Assembly: GCF_019649055.1 (NCBI RefSeq)
Contig: NW_026570221.1
Span: 2,046,001 to 2,110,000, forward strand
From: Paramacrobiotus metropolitanus
Taxonomy: Eukaryota; Tardigrada; Eutardigrada; Parachela; Macrobiotidae
Length of the DNA stretch: 64,000 nt
Direction of reading: 5' to 3'
The notes below the pieces were generated by a model. The model saw nothing but the letters and a program-made list of their open reading frames with translations. It was not told the origin of the DNA and made no database searches. Numbering within the stretch: position 1 is the first letter of the stretch; each line of letters opens with the position of its first letter. Made by a program: the position numbers and the translations under genes. Shown one piece after another: positions 32,099 through 45,300 of this stretch.

Positions 32099-34663
32099 TT
32101 AAAATCCTAAAAGCAGTGACGTTAAATTTTCGGTCGGACTGGGTCGGTCAATCCGGAAAAGCTTTTCCGCGACGCTGAAGTATCCCCAGTATTCCACTTC
32201 GTCGGGTGTCGTATCTGCAAAAAGTACGAGTTCAGATTTAACATGGAAAATCTAATCTAGCGAATCCCAAGAAAAACACGATAGTCAACTAAATCAGGAC
32301 ATACCGTAATGATAGTGACCACCGTGGTTCGACGAACAATGTCCACTTTCATCGAGGAGAGCATGGCCGTGCGTATGTTCCAAGCGTAAATCATAACCCT
32401 GTCGAAACAAAATGACTGGTATTTTTTCTTTGCAATTTGCAGTGCTTGCTACAGCCACTTTTTCATTGCTGTCAGTTGCTGCGAAGGGAGCGAAAGACAG
32501 AAAACAAAAGAAATCATGAAGACACTTGTAAAAAAAAACATTTACCGGGTCTTCAGACACGAATACCGAATAAAACACCATTGGAGCAGGAAAATCGAAA
32601 AATTTCAACCAATTGTTGACATCGGTCTCGTTTTTCAATGGAGTGTCAGCAAAATCCGGCTGAAAAATGTAATCACACCGTCAAGTTACAGCACCCGTAT
32701 TAGCACTATCGCAACTTAAACAAAATATTTTGTGTCTGTACATGTACACCGTGTACGGGACAATACCGCATATAAAACTGCTACAGTTTAATCTACCAAA
32801 TACGAAGGCAGTGGATTTAATGCAGTAATTTCCGAAATTAAATATTAAAAAAAATAAGAAAAGTTTTTGCGCAAGCAGCGTATTATTCTCAATTTAACGA
32901 AAGGTTTACTATCAAAAGGTTTGGTAATTAATCGTAATTACGAAATAGAACTGTTTACCATAATATGTATTTTAAGTTTTCCGCTGGGAACAACAAACAC
33001 TCCACCGATGCCAACAGGTTGCCCACCGAAACGCGCAGCAAGAGCTTTTCGCATGCACGTAATAAAATTCTCCTCTCCGGTTCGTCTTTTGACTTTCACT
33101 TCGAGCACCGGTCCCGTTAAACCCTGGCTGGCGAAAAAATTCCCCAGAATGGCAAACTTGGACGAAATCAAAAGATCCACATTGTAGTTCAGCGGCTAAA
33201 AACATGTGAACTTCACTGTCATAACTTTCCCGGCTAGCGGCTACTTGAAAATAAATCGTATCAAATTCAGTGTATGCGAAAATAAGGGCAGGGGCGTCAA
33301 AGGGGGGGTGTCAACCGGCAAATTTTTGGAGTTTGACTCCCCCTGTTTTTCGAAACCGGTTGCCCCCCGTCAATTTTTTAGAGGTTCTGGAAGCCAGTTG
33401 CCCCCCTGTCAAAATTTGACACCCCCATTTTGCCAGACCTGTGACGCCCCTGAATAAGGGTATACTGTAATCCGCAAGATTTCAATGTTCGAATATTTGT
33501 ACAAACCGGTAAGATTTTTGCCGTTTGAGAGACACTCTTGATTTCTCCATCCACGTTTTTATGCACATTGGCCATCAGCTGCAGGCAAGGAGAAAATCAT
33601 TTTTACAGTTAGATCAGCATAACACAAGCACTGTCTCTCAAGCATTCGACAAAAGACCAGTACAACTGTACTCGTATACTTCGCAATTACATCCAGTCTC
33701 CGGAAATGGGCCGGCGCCGGCTCCAATGATAGAATACTCTCCTTTGTACCCCATTATGTTGCCCACGTCCACCAAATCATATTTCTGGAAGGTACCAGCG
33801 ACATTCAGTACTTTGGAGTGCGCAGAAAAGACGACATACGAAAACACTTTTCGAAATGAAGTTTGAAAGGAAGAAACACAAGAAAATTAAAGAGAAGCTT
33901 TTTACAAAGTACCGGATAATACAGACTGTACAGGAATTTTACTGGGTAGCGGTACAACGTACACGACTGCGTTGCGGAATAGGCTGCATGTATTTCACTC
34001 CGCCAACGTCGGCGATGCCGGGACATCCTCCCAGTCCTGCAAGACATTGCATACGAATATGATCATTGGTTACAACATTTTTTAACTGCCATGCGTATCC
34101 GTGAAGTCTTTAATATGAAATGCAAGTTTTAATGAAATTTTAACGAGATATTTTGATCAAGAAAATTTTAAGTTAACTATTAACTAACTTAACAGTCAAC
34201 GTACAATTTTATTAACAAAATACTGCCCTCGTTAAAATTTCAATCAAATTACACGGAGAGCATTAACTTCGGAAAGCGTATGATTGGGTAACAGCGTCAA
34301 GGAACAGTCATGTTGCAGCTGCAATAAAAAGATAAAATTTGGTTGCTGGTCGAAAAACTGTTAAATACCTTTGACAGGCATCCGGAATGGCTCTTTTCTC
34401 AAGTCTGGACATTCCACCACCTTCACCTCAACTTCGTGAAAATTCTGTTGCAAGGCTTCCTTAAATACTAAAACACCGGATAGATTGTACCACTGTCCCA
34501 CTGTTAGGTATTCTGGTAGCGCGCAACAGGTGTAAAATGTTTTGAAGCATTCAAAGATGATGTTGAAACATCTGTCAAGTTATCCACAGAACAGTAGCAA
34601 TCGCTCACCCTTCTGAATTTCCGCCAGTTCGGGCACAGTCAAAATCAATTCCTCCGCTTCCAT
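32099..34663 (-). CDS. C11orf54: C11orf54-type metal-dependent ester hydrolase (DUF1907)
   Basis: Nine exons read from 34663 down: 34609-34663, 34369-34500, 33963-34036, 33680-33784, 33507-33578, 32959-33195, 32546-32659, 32305-32398 and 32099-32214. They give 332 aa (human 315) with every phase consistent. Family marks are VECPDLRKEPFRMPVKG, IADVGGVKY, GAGAGPF, VKRRTGEENFITCMRKAL, PVGIGGVFVV, VFVSEDPGYDLRLEHTHGH and GGHYHYGDTTPDEVEYWGYF. The human protein binds zinc through three histidines in the HTH...H region. Those are present here, with a short extra His/Ser/Cys-rich stretch. The human enzyme cleaves p-nitrophenyl esters and its natural substrate is unclear. Intron 5 (33196-33506) carries a hAT MITE. 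Exon 5 is the least conserved. Confidence 0.92.
33281..33462. mobile_element. 166-bp hAT-type MITE with perfect 8-bp target-site duplication
   Basis: The element runs 33289-33454. It starts CAGGGGCGTCA and ends TGACGCCCCTG, a perfect 11-bp terminal inverted repeat with further inner complementarity (GGTGTCAA / TTGACACC). AATAAGGG flanks it on both sides at 33281-33288 and 33455-33462. The CAGGGG start and 8-bp duplication are hallmarks of hAT transposons. It has no coding capacity, so it is non-autonomous. The intact duplication and TIRs suggest a fairly recent insertion. Confidence 0.9.
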
Positions 34664-35252
34664 TTTATCACAATTTTGACACGGTGGCAATGAAACACAT
34701 ACCGTCCAAAACCAAACGTGGCAGGAGATATCGCGGTGGAATAAAATGATATTAAAAACCGAACAGCAAAAGAAACTGCAGCTTTCAGCCTTTATGGCTT
34801 TATAGCTTGAATCCTGCGGACTTGCCGAGTGATGCGTCAATCGTAATGCGTAAACGGTGCTAAAGGCAGTTAAAAATATCTTCCAAAATCATATCTTATT
34901 GCTTTTTCATAACTTTTTATGATCCAAACGGACCACACCGCAGGTAAAAATTTCTGCACAACGGTAAAATTGTAACACGATTTTTATGCTCTTGCAAAAT
35001 CTGATAACAACATTCCACTTAATCCAGATAACGATAAACACGACAAACGATAAGGAAGCGTGGCGAGCTGAGCGTATCAAGTGGGGTTGAGGCTTCCAAC
35101 CCTTTGACGCCACCAACGGAAAAGTGAGTCCGCGTTTTTCAGTTCTCATTTTCACTCTTCATTTTGAACTTTTCGTTTAGGTTTTCAAGTTTTGCACAAG
35201 GCTCTCCCTTTGATTGATAAGTGATTAATTTTAAATTTCTGACAATTTGAAA
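34664..35252. promoter_or_regulatory. divergent promoter region (C11orf54-type / HAT1)
   Basis: 589 bases between two start codons pointing outward. No coding region is recognised. Both promoters are expected here, though no specific element can be named. Confidence 0.4.
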
Positions 35253-38200
35253 ATGGAAGAATCTGTGAAATTGCAAGATTCGGTGGCAATGGCCGGCTCC
35301 AAACGAGAGGATGCTGTTAAATTGGACGATGCCGTCGATGCGGTTGATAAACCCGATGCCGTTCAAACGTCGTCCAAAGGCACCCCCGAAAAGAAAAAAG
35401 TAGTTTTGGATCTGGCCAAGATTCCCCCGGAATTTCGCGCCAATGGCCTGAGCGCCGTCAGTATGCAGCTGGTGCAGAAGATGGCCGATGTGGAAGATCC
35501 TCCAGCCCAGCAGCGCTTCAGTCCGCTCTTCGTCTATCAGTTTTTCGATGAGCCCTACGATCGGGAAGAGCTGGAGAAGATGGAGAAGAAGGCCGAGAGT
35601 AATGGGGAAACGAATGGAAAGGCTCAGGAGGATATGGATGCGGAGGAGGATTCCGAGGAGGATGGTTCAACCAGTACGTTGGTACTCGTGATAATTTACT
35701 CGTAGAAATTACTAATGATCAATAAATTATCGTACTTACGTTATTCTTATTATTTTAGCTGGGTACTGTGCGTTTAAGTCTACGTTTGTGATTGTTTTTT
35801 TACTCGTATAAATAATGAATATTTATCGTGCATATTATGAATTCAGCTTGGTGTTGCGGTCTGTTTGCAGAGTAAAAAAAGTGACTGTTTATATTTTTTT
35901 GTAATTTTTGTTTAATAAATTTATTTATATAGTAGCCATGTTCTAAGTATTTTTGTTATTTATCTGTTTTTAAATTTTTTGCTTGCAGTTCTGACGATAT
36001 TTCTATGAGGAAAGTATAAATATGTTAAGGTTATCCGAACCCTGCCCTGTTAAGTGTTGACTAAATATTTTTAATAGAATTTTATTTATTGTACTGGATA
36101 TAATTTAGCTTTGTAAAATCTAATTTTTTTGGCAGATGGCGACGACAGTCAGAACGGGACGGAGGGTGCCGTCAGCAACGAGGATGTGGATGAAGGGCTG
36201 ATTGTGGGCTACAAGGATCTGTCGGTGCAGTTGTTCTTCACGCCGGCCACACTGGAACCATTCCTCCGCGTGCATTACACTGCGGCACTACCTCCGTCTG
36301 AACGCAGTACTCCGGATCTGTTGGCGGCTGTGGAAGAGATCTACGGGCATAAAATTATCACGACACCTGATGCTTTTCAGGTAAGGAGCAATTACGTCTA
36401 ACGTATAATTTTCATGCGCTGTATTCATGTAGTTTCGCCGACTTGTTTCTGCTTGATTATTTGGCGCGGTATTTACTGGAATTTTCGTCAATATTGTTGT
36501 TAGACAGATTTTCTTCGCATGTGTTTATTTTCTTTGATTACTTTCTTTTCACTGCACTTTGTGGAAATTATTTTTAAAGAGATTGTTTCTAATTCAATAT
36601 TTGCTTTGGTTCAGTTCTTGAACTGCCACTTCTTGAAACAGACAAATTTTCTTCGAAATCAGTAATTTTCTTTGATCTAGTTTTACTGCAGGGAATTTTG
36701 TTTTTTTGCGATTATTTAGTTTGAATAACCAGTAAGTGTTTTTCTGGTTTCTGAGATTGCTTTGAGACAAATTTTTTGCTGATGGATAAGTTTCTTTATT
36801 TTCATAGTAGACGCATTTTATCATAATTACTTTTGTAGATCGCTCTAACCAAAGACCACCAGTTCAAACCCATCGGCACGAAGCTGCGCACCTTCACGCT
36901 CTCCACGAAAGCCGGTGCTGCTCATAATTTAGAGCTGTACGAAGTCGGCGACACCGCCAGGGAATTCGGCTATCCGAGCCGGTTCGGCGACATTCTGGCC
37001 AATATCCAGCCATTTCTGGCCTGGTTCATCTACGGCGCCAGCATCCTGAGCACGGATGATACCCGCTGGCTGCACTACCTGCTGTATGAAGTGAACGGGG
37101 ATGGTGTTTACAGTTTGGTCGGGTATAGCTCCGTGTACCGTTACTGGATGCTGCCAAAGAAAAACGGCGAGACCAGCGGTGCATGGAAGGGCGAATTCTC
37201 GACACGCTGCCGGATTGCACAGTTCATCGTCGTTCCGCCGTACCAGAAGAAGGGTTTCGGGGCCCGATTGCTGAAGGGAGTGATTGAACGTCTGCAGGAG
37301 GATCCAAAAACGTTTGATATCTCCGGTAAGAAAATATTTCGCTTTTATTAAATTATACAAAGATGCCCTCGTTATTTTTTATCACGCTTGTAGTTGTTTC
37401 GAAAATTGTTTTCGTTTTGGCACAATGTAGCTTATTTTCTACAAATTTTATCTCTGTGCATCATCTGGTTAGTTCCCAGTTTGCGATCGTGTGACGCTTG
37501 TTTCTTCGTGGCGCTAATTTCGCTTCATTTTTTCCCAACAACATTTAGCTCTGTATTAGTTAACAGTGGACGGACAAAAACGCTCGTTTAATTTTTACTA
37601 AAGATCGAATTTATTTTTTAATAACTGATCGAGTGATAATTTTGATGCATGGTGTTTTGTTTGTTGCAGTTGAAGACCCGGATGAAGCCTTCGTTCGCCT
37701 GTACAATGCCGTCGTATCGCGCTTGGTGAAGGATTACATCCAGCGTAAAGGCATCAACCTTGATCTGGCCAGCGGCGTGGATGCCAGCACCGTGCACTCG
37801 CTGTCGGTTGGCACGAAATTTCCCAAGAAAACGCTTATGTTAGTGTTGGATGTTCTGGCCTGCAGCCAGGCACGCACGGTGGGTCAGGAGGCCACTAAGA
37901 AATTCTACGATATCATCTCCAAACGCACCCGCGAGAAAGTGAAGGTGAGAGCATTACGTTTTGATTGTGATCACTCTTATTCGTACAATTGCACTACGAT
38001 TGGTATTTAAGTAAGTACTCGTTTTCCAATAAATGTTGTTTATTATGTTTATTGTGTTTTAGTTCTGTTTATTATTTAAATATAACGGTTTTTTGCACGA
38101 TCAAAAAACCATCGTAATTATAGTCAGATGATTTGCAGTATTTTGCATTTTCAATCGGATTGTAGATTAGTATTGATCTGTGATTTGCGGTCAGTGTCTT

Positions 38201-38676
38201 TGTTACTTGTAGAAAGAAGATTTATTTTGCAAATATCGACCGTCAAGTATTTTATATAGCAGCCAGGCCAACACATACATTTTTGCAAAATTATTGATTG
38301 TTCATCGGAGTGTCGTTTACCCTACTGTGAATAAGAATATGGTCTGTTTTTAATGCTATAGAAGGGTATAATTTACGTGGATCCGTTTCGTTTTAAATAC
38401 GGCAAATACACACGTGCATATTGATTATTTTTCTAGGGCCAACAGCGTGATTTAACTCGTAAAATGAATCGTGTGGCCAAAGGTTACTACACGTTTAGCG
38501 AAGACGAGCAGGACGCCGAGCGCCAAATGTCCACAGCCGGCTGGACATACAATCTCAATAAGGAAATGGATTCCGTCAACAATGATCTCAAACCGGATAA
38601 AATCAAGGAGCGCCTGCACGAGACGACCAAGATGGTCACACACGCCGCCAAACGTATGGATGAACTGGATTTTTAA
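35253..38676 (+). CDS. HAT1: histone acetyltransferase type B catalytic subunit
   Basis: Exons 35253-35673, 36136-36380, 36839-37325, 37670-37944 and 38437-38676 give 555 aa; human HAT1 is 419. HAT1 acetylates newly made histone H4 (K5/K12) with RbAp46/48. Family marks are GYKDLSVQLFFTPATLEPF, FKPIGTKLRTF, FLAWFIYGAS..DTRWLHYLLYE, VGYSSVYRYWMLP, and the acetyl-CoA motif in IVVPPYQKKGFGARLL at about residues 353-368, followed by VEDPDEAFVRLYN. The N-terminus is about 100 residues longer than in vertebrates, with repeated short motifs (KLQDSVA, KLDDAVD) and an acidic Glu/Asp/Lys stretch at about 110-160. The C-terminal half is helical. Confidence 0.93.
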
Positions 38677-39388
38677 TTAATTTTATTTTCGTTCGAGCCT
38701 GTTCGCAGATGGTAGCTGCTTTTGCCATTTTCAAGGGTGTTTTATTGTATTTATGGAATCTTTTTATGGAGGTATTTTTGGTCGTTTCAGTTCGTTAATT
38801 TTTAAAACAATTCCATGTACTGGTTTGCGAATTGAATTTTAACAAAATATTTTTTGGGGCTGCCAGGCAACGTTCTGCAGAAAGACCACTTTGCGATGTT
38901 GCAGAGACTTCCTGTAACTGTGAAAAAATAGTGTTTTCTTTCGTCGGGTTTGAAAAGTAACTGCAAAGTTTTGATTTTTTTTAGTGCTTGATTTGAATTC
39001 TTTTCGTTTAGTCGCTCGAAGTGGGTCCGTTCTGGCATTGTTTTGAACCGCAAAAATTGTCAGTGTTGCTTGGGTACTGCCCGCGATCCATGGGAAGAAC
39101 TCGTAATGTTTGTGTGCTGAGTTTACAGTACCATGAAACCAGTGAAGCATTTGGTCATGATATTACTGCACTGAAATTTATCTACTTTCCCACGGCTTTT
39201 TGTTTTACCGTTGGAATCATGCTTTTCAAACTAGTAGTTACGATGCAAACAAGTTGGCTGTAGTATTCCACAAAAATGCTACTTTTGATTGGTGAAATGC
39301 ATTGTGGAACTCGGTGTTACGACGTATGATTCTCTACTGGATTACTTCATGTGGCATCTGTTTGGGTTTGTGAAGATCCTTAGTGATT
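38677..39388. other. intergenic, no gene recognised
   Basis: 0.7 kb between HAT1 and the His-rich gene on the same strand. Short frames only. It probably holds the HAT1 3' UTR and the next promoter. Confidence 0.5.
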
Positions 39389-42300
39389 ATGCCAGACCAC
39401 AAAAAAGATGGTCATTCCCATAAATCCCATCATCCCAGCACATCGCACCATCCGAGTCACCATGATGTCAAAGGTCATCCCTCTGCAGGTATGCACGTCA
39501 GTGATTAATGACTTTTAGCAATCATGACGCTTTCTATTTTATTACTGCAATTTGTCTTGCTTTTGTGCAAGAGAAAAAGAACTTCGTCGCAGAAAAAATG
39601 GTAACTGTAAAATATAAACTACGAAGTACTCAATCAAATCATTACTAGCTTTATACATACGTTGCAACATGTGCATGAAGCTAGTAATGATTTGACGTGT
39701 ACCCGTAAGAGTAGTACTAGTGTACGCAATTTTACACACTTGTAACACGTTCTCCTTTATTACATGTATGTGCTGGATTATTAATTTATTATGTCAGCAG
39801 CTGTTTTTCAAATTTATTTTGCTGCTACAGTAAGTACCTGTACAGTGTACAACTACAATAGTATAGATACAGAAGTACAATGGACAAACTACAAACCTCG
39901 ATTGTGTGGCTTACTGGTTAGCTGGATTGAGACTTATCGTTGATTATGAAAGCATATGTGGTTACAGATTCCGGTGGTACCTCGCATTTTAATTAGAGAC
40001 ATTTGGTGCTCTATTTATATGACAGAGCGCTAATAAGGCTATTCTCAATATTTGTTACGTAATCGTATCTAATTATTATGCATTACATCATCCAGCTGAA
40101 TAATTCTTCACGCTTCATGCTCACTACAGCTTTGATGGCCTTTCATAATTACTCGCATCGGATCAGCAACACACTTCAGTTAACTGAGAAGTACTTACTA
40201 TAATCTTTCATTAGATTACCGAGCGCAATTGGAAATCTCTTGCATTACATTAATTTTATATTATGAGATGGTTTGCGGAAAGATAATTATTTATATCATG
40301 AGTATCGTGCCATCATTCTTACCAGCACCGTTCTTTCTCTGTAGAAGTGCTCCTAGAGCACGGTGCTTCTCTAACACGATTGTTTCAACTATGTACAGCA
40401 TTACCGCAAAAGTGTCGAGATATTTCGTTAAATATAATTTTGGAGTAAGCTGCATGCATCTAATCATGTAAGAGAGAAAGGCTGCTGGCTACATAATTAC
40501 TTGCATTTGAATTTAGGTCCATGACGTCCGTCTACTACTAGTAGTCTAAATTAATTAGTGCAAAATCTGATCGATACGTCATTTCCTTAGCGTTTTTAGG
40601 TTTTGCATGCAGTAAGTACTATTTTTGTGGGCAACCCGCTATTAAAAATCAATTTAAGATACTCGGGAAATTAGGTATATTTATATAATATAGTTGCAAT
40701 TATGCGCTGAAAATTACCATGTTGTCATAATTATATGCATGATGATTAGGCCAACTTCATGAAAGATATTATTACTAGATTTTCTACAACTGCAGTAAGA
40801 GATATACAAGTAAGGCAATAAGATAATTAAAAAATCGACTATCTACGACTGCAGTATTTACAGTACTACCATTATTGCATTTTGACATTACCGTTATTAT
40901 CAGTTGATGTAATACCTTTATAGATGTACGGCATACATATGCGCATTCACCCTTTTTTCTGTTTTTCTGTCATGTGGCATTCAAATGTTGCCGTAGATTC
41001 ATAATTGTACGAGTAATATCCATGTCGACTATCTATGCCTGTAAGAAAAAGCCACGACCGCACTCTACTGTAGCTTAGGGATGCAGAAGTAATGTTTATT
41101 CATTTCTTCTGTACTACTGTAGTTCTTAGAACGCGATCCTGGTAACAGTTTCAAAACTTTTTTTCACATACGCTTTGGTGAGGCTATGCTGCAAAATTCT
41201 TGTCCTTTTCAGCAGCTGCCATCAAACCAATCGATTACCGGCGTCACACCAACCATTCCAGCATTGAATTCGAGCTTCCGCTACATATTGACGACCCTCA
41301 CGGACATCATCCCTCCAAGCACTCTCCGTCAAAGGACCACCTCGAACACAGCGCCAGCGGCATAACATGCGGCTGCAAAGCCACACTGCATCCCGGCAAA
41401 CCGGGTCATACGCGCTCTAAACACCACGACGACGATCACCCTAAACACGGCCACCACGATCCTCACCATGCACCCTCCAAGCATGATCATCATGGCAAAC
41501 CGTCTGTTCACGAGGCCCATCCCAAAGGCCACCCCGGGCATGGCGCGCACAGAGGCTCACACAGTAAGGATCACCACGACGCTAAAGGTCATCACGGGCA
41601 TGATGATAAAGGCCATCACGGACACACCGATAAAGGTCATCATGGACATGCCGACAAAGGTCATCACGGGCATGTCGATAAGGGCCATCATGGACATGAT
41701 GATAAAAGTCATCATGGCCATGCCGACAAAGGTCACCATGGACCCCACGGCCATAAGAGCCATCACGATGATCACCACTCTAAAGGCCACGAGGACGATC
41801 ACCACGGCGGTCACGATGAGCATGATCCGAGTAAGCCGAAGAAACACTGCAAGGCCTGTAAATTGAAACATGATAAAGCCGCGCATCCCTCGAAGAGCCA
41901 TATTGACCCGCATGACCACCCGCCCCACGAGTCGCGGTCACATTCGACATCGCACCATACAGCCAGTGATGGCCATCGGGGATCCGTACACGATCATGGT
42001 GCCCATGGTCACCGGGCTTCCGGTCACCATGACCATCCGCACGAATCGCGATCGCGGTCCACTTCCTACCACGCTCCGGGTGACCATCGGCCATCCGCCC
42101 ATGACCCGCATCACGGGCGCGATCGGACCACATCCTACCATGCCGAAGACCACGGGCGTCCGGAACACCGGCATTCGGCTCACGGGCATAAGACATCGCT
42201 CCACGAACACCGGCATTCTGCGCCGGAACCCCACCGGAAGTCTACGCATCATAATCTTGGACATGGACCGGAAGGTCACGGGCACGATGACCATCTACAC

Positions 42301-45300
42301 TCCGCACACGATCCACACCGAGCGTCACACCATGGAGCAGCCGGGCACGATGGTCACCGGACGTCCAGTCATGGACATGATGACCATCGGAAGGCGTCGC
42401 ACGGGCCTTCGCACGAAGACCACCGGCATTCGGTACATCCGCCGGGGGAGCACCGCCACTCGGCTCATCCTCACGAGGAAGCGCACCACTCGGCGCACGA
42501 TGAACACCGGAAGTCTTTCCATGGCCATCCGCACCCTGATCATCGGCATTCGGCACATCCCCACGATGACCACCGACCGTCGGTGCATCCATCCACCGAA
42601 CACCGGCATTCTGCTCATCCACCTGGTCCTCATCGTCCGTCCACGCATGCCCACGATCCCCATCGACACTCGGCGCATCCGCCCGATGGACACCGACCTT
42701 CCACGCACCCCCACGATGGACTGCCCCATTCAACGCATCCTCATGACGATCATCGACAGTCTGTGCATCCTCACGATGACCACCACGACTCCGTCCATCC
42801 CCATGAAGCAGCCCGGCATTCCGTGCATCCGCCGGATGACCACCGCCCTTCCGCCCATCTCCATGATGACCACCGTCATTCGGTCCACCCTCGTGATAGT
42901 CACCGCCATTCAGTACCGAAAACAGGCGACCATGGCCATCCAGGTCATCCGCACGACAATCATCGGCATTCTGTCCATGGCCACGATGACCATCGACATT
43001 CTGTCCATCCGCCGGACCACGCACTCCAACACCGACATTCTGTCCCACACGACGCCCACCGGAAGTCAGACCCCCACCGGTCGTCGCTTCCGGTTCATCC
43101 CGACGCAGCCCGGCATTCGGTCGGCGGACACCGTGCATCGCAACCCTTCCACCACGGATCACTGTCGTCCTCGCCGGGAGCAGATGCAGCCGCGGAATCT
43201 CCTTATATTCGCCCGTGGACACCGAAACACGGATTCGCCGGGAAGAGCCTAAGTTCCCCGGGAGGAGCACCAGTAAGTAAGCATGGCCATTCGCGAGCAA
43301 CACCGATGGGCTGCGTATAAACTTCTTAGCTCCTAGGTGACCCTTCCGCCACCTGTCCGGGCTGCCAGGTCACCGCCGAGTGCCCGGGCTGTGCCGTTGC
43401 CGCGCCGGGTGGACCGCACGACGCAGACAATGTCCAGGAGACGCTGGAGATGGAACAGAGCCGGCGGCGGTACTGCGAGCGGATGATCGCCACGATACAG
43501 TGTACGCTGCTAGCGGCCAATGAGGAGGTGGCCGCGTTAATGGAACAGGCGCATCGGCGGGAGCAGTTACTGGCCGAGCGGGAAGATAAGCTCCGAACGA
43601 TGCAAATGGAGCATTGCAATACGGAGACCTTTTTGCGAAATAGCCTGCAGGATAGTCAAAGCCAGTGCCGGTGTGCTAATACTGATCTCGAACAGGAGAG
43701 AGGCCGCTGGACCGAGCAAGAGCACGAGTATCAGGATAAAATTAAAGGTCAGCTTAATTTACCGGCATTTTATTTGGCTTCGGTAGTGCACACCATAATT
43801 CCAATGACTCAGATGTTAAAGGTTAACCGTTTTCTCTAACGAAATTGACGCGAATTAATAGCTTTATTATTTATGCTGTTATGGATATATTTGGTGATTC
43901 TGGACAGTTGCTAGCTGAATGTGTAAAGATCAACGTTCTGTGTGATAGATCGCAGACGCAAGTAGCGAACATTATTTGAAAAATAAGTCTGAATGCATAT
44001 ATATTTTGTAGATTTGGAGAGCCGCCTAAAAGGAATGCGCGATGACCTCCGGAAATCACAAGCCCAGATTACCAGCTTCGAATCGGAGCGGCATAAGCTC
44101 ATGTGCTCGATGCAGGACGCCGAAGCCGACCTGTGTCGGAACCGTTCCGCCGGTGACGCGGAACGGCGTCAATTAGAAGGCTGTAACATCCAGCAGAAGA
44201 TGAAGATAGATGAACTGACCAATGAACTGGACTGCCTGAAGAAGTACGGTGAATACCAAGACCGGAAGTGTAAAGAGCTGGAGGATAAGCTCTTCCGGCT
44301 GGAATGCCAACTGGACAATGCGCTACGGTGTAAAGAGTTAATGGAGAAGGATTACAGGAGCCGGGAGAATAATCACGAACAGCAGGTGGCCAAGATGTGC
44401 GATAAGATGCGCCAGTATGAGGTCAAATTGGAGGGGATTGTGCGGGAGAGCGAGGCGGAGTCCTGGTCGAAAGGGGCCTCGGGGTGGAGTGCACGGGGGG
44501 ATGGGGCTCGGTCTAGTGGAACATGTAAGCCGAATTTAAATATTTCTTGTTTTTATTAGCTAATTATACGTGTTACTAGCTTTATTGGGTAATTAGGTTA
44601 ACTAAATGCTCATTATTTCGTTTACTAATTCGCACGCCTGTAACCAGGCACTACTGCTTCGAAATTAGATTAAGAAGATCGTTAACCGCATTAATATATT
44701 TGGTTCTCGAATAGCTGTCTGGGATTTATATATAGGGTGACACTATAGGCACCCCAAAAACCCCCGTTTACTATAGGCACCCCTTTTCCGCACCCCGTTT
44801 ATTAAAGACACCCTTGTCTTATTACTTGATTCTTTCGTGCACCCTGTTTTTTATAGGCACCCCTATGAAACTTTAGCATATTATACTGTAATTGTAGTGT
44901 TAGAACCTAGATACGGTAATGTTGAAAACTACTGCTTGTACGCTGTTTTTGTGCAAGATCGCCACGGGAAAGGTCGACCAGCTGCACTTTGTTTTATGTC
45001 ATACGAAAGGAACCACTATATCGACGCGTGTTTCACCGCCTTTAAAAACTGCCACAAAGACTGGGGGTAAGGAAAAACTTTGGTGTCCGAAAAGAACCCA
45101 AGGAGGCCACCCGGTGTCCGAAAAGAACCGACAGAAAACCGGCATCCGAAAGTACAATTGCGAAACGAAACATCAAAATTACCGCCGACGATACCATCCT
45201 CATTAGATCTAACAAGTAAGTTAGCAGATCAGCCTCACCGCCCGATCATCAGATGGAAAGCCTGATTCTGTCTGTAAGCGAGTATCTGTATGAGACTGAC

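Noticed and set aside
41870-43303. Long open frames of 460 codons (+) and 353 codons (-) overlapping the His-rich exon
   Set aside because: They are by-products of the repetitive CAC/CAT/GAC-rich sequence; only the His-rich frame joins its neighbours in phase on both sides.
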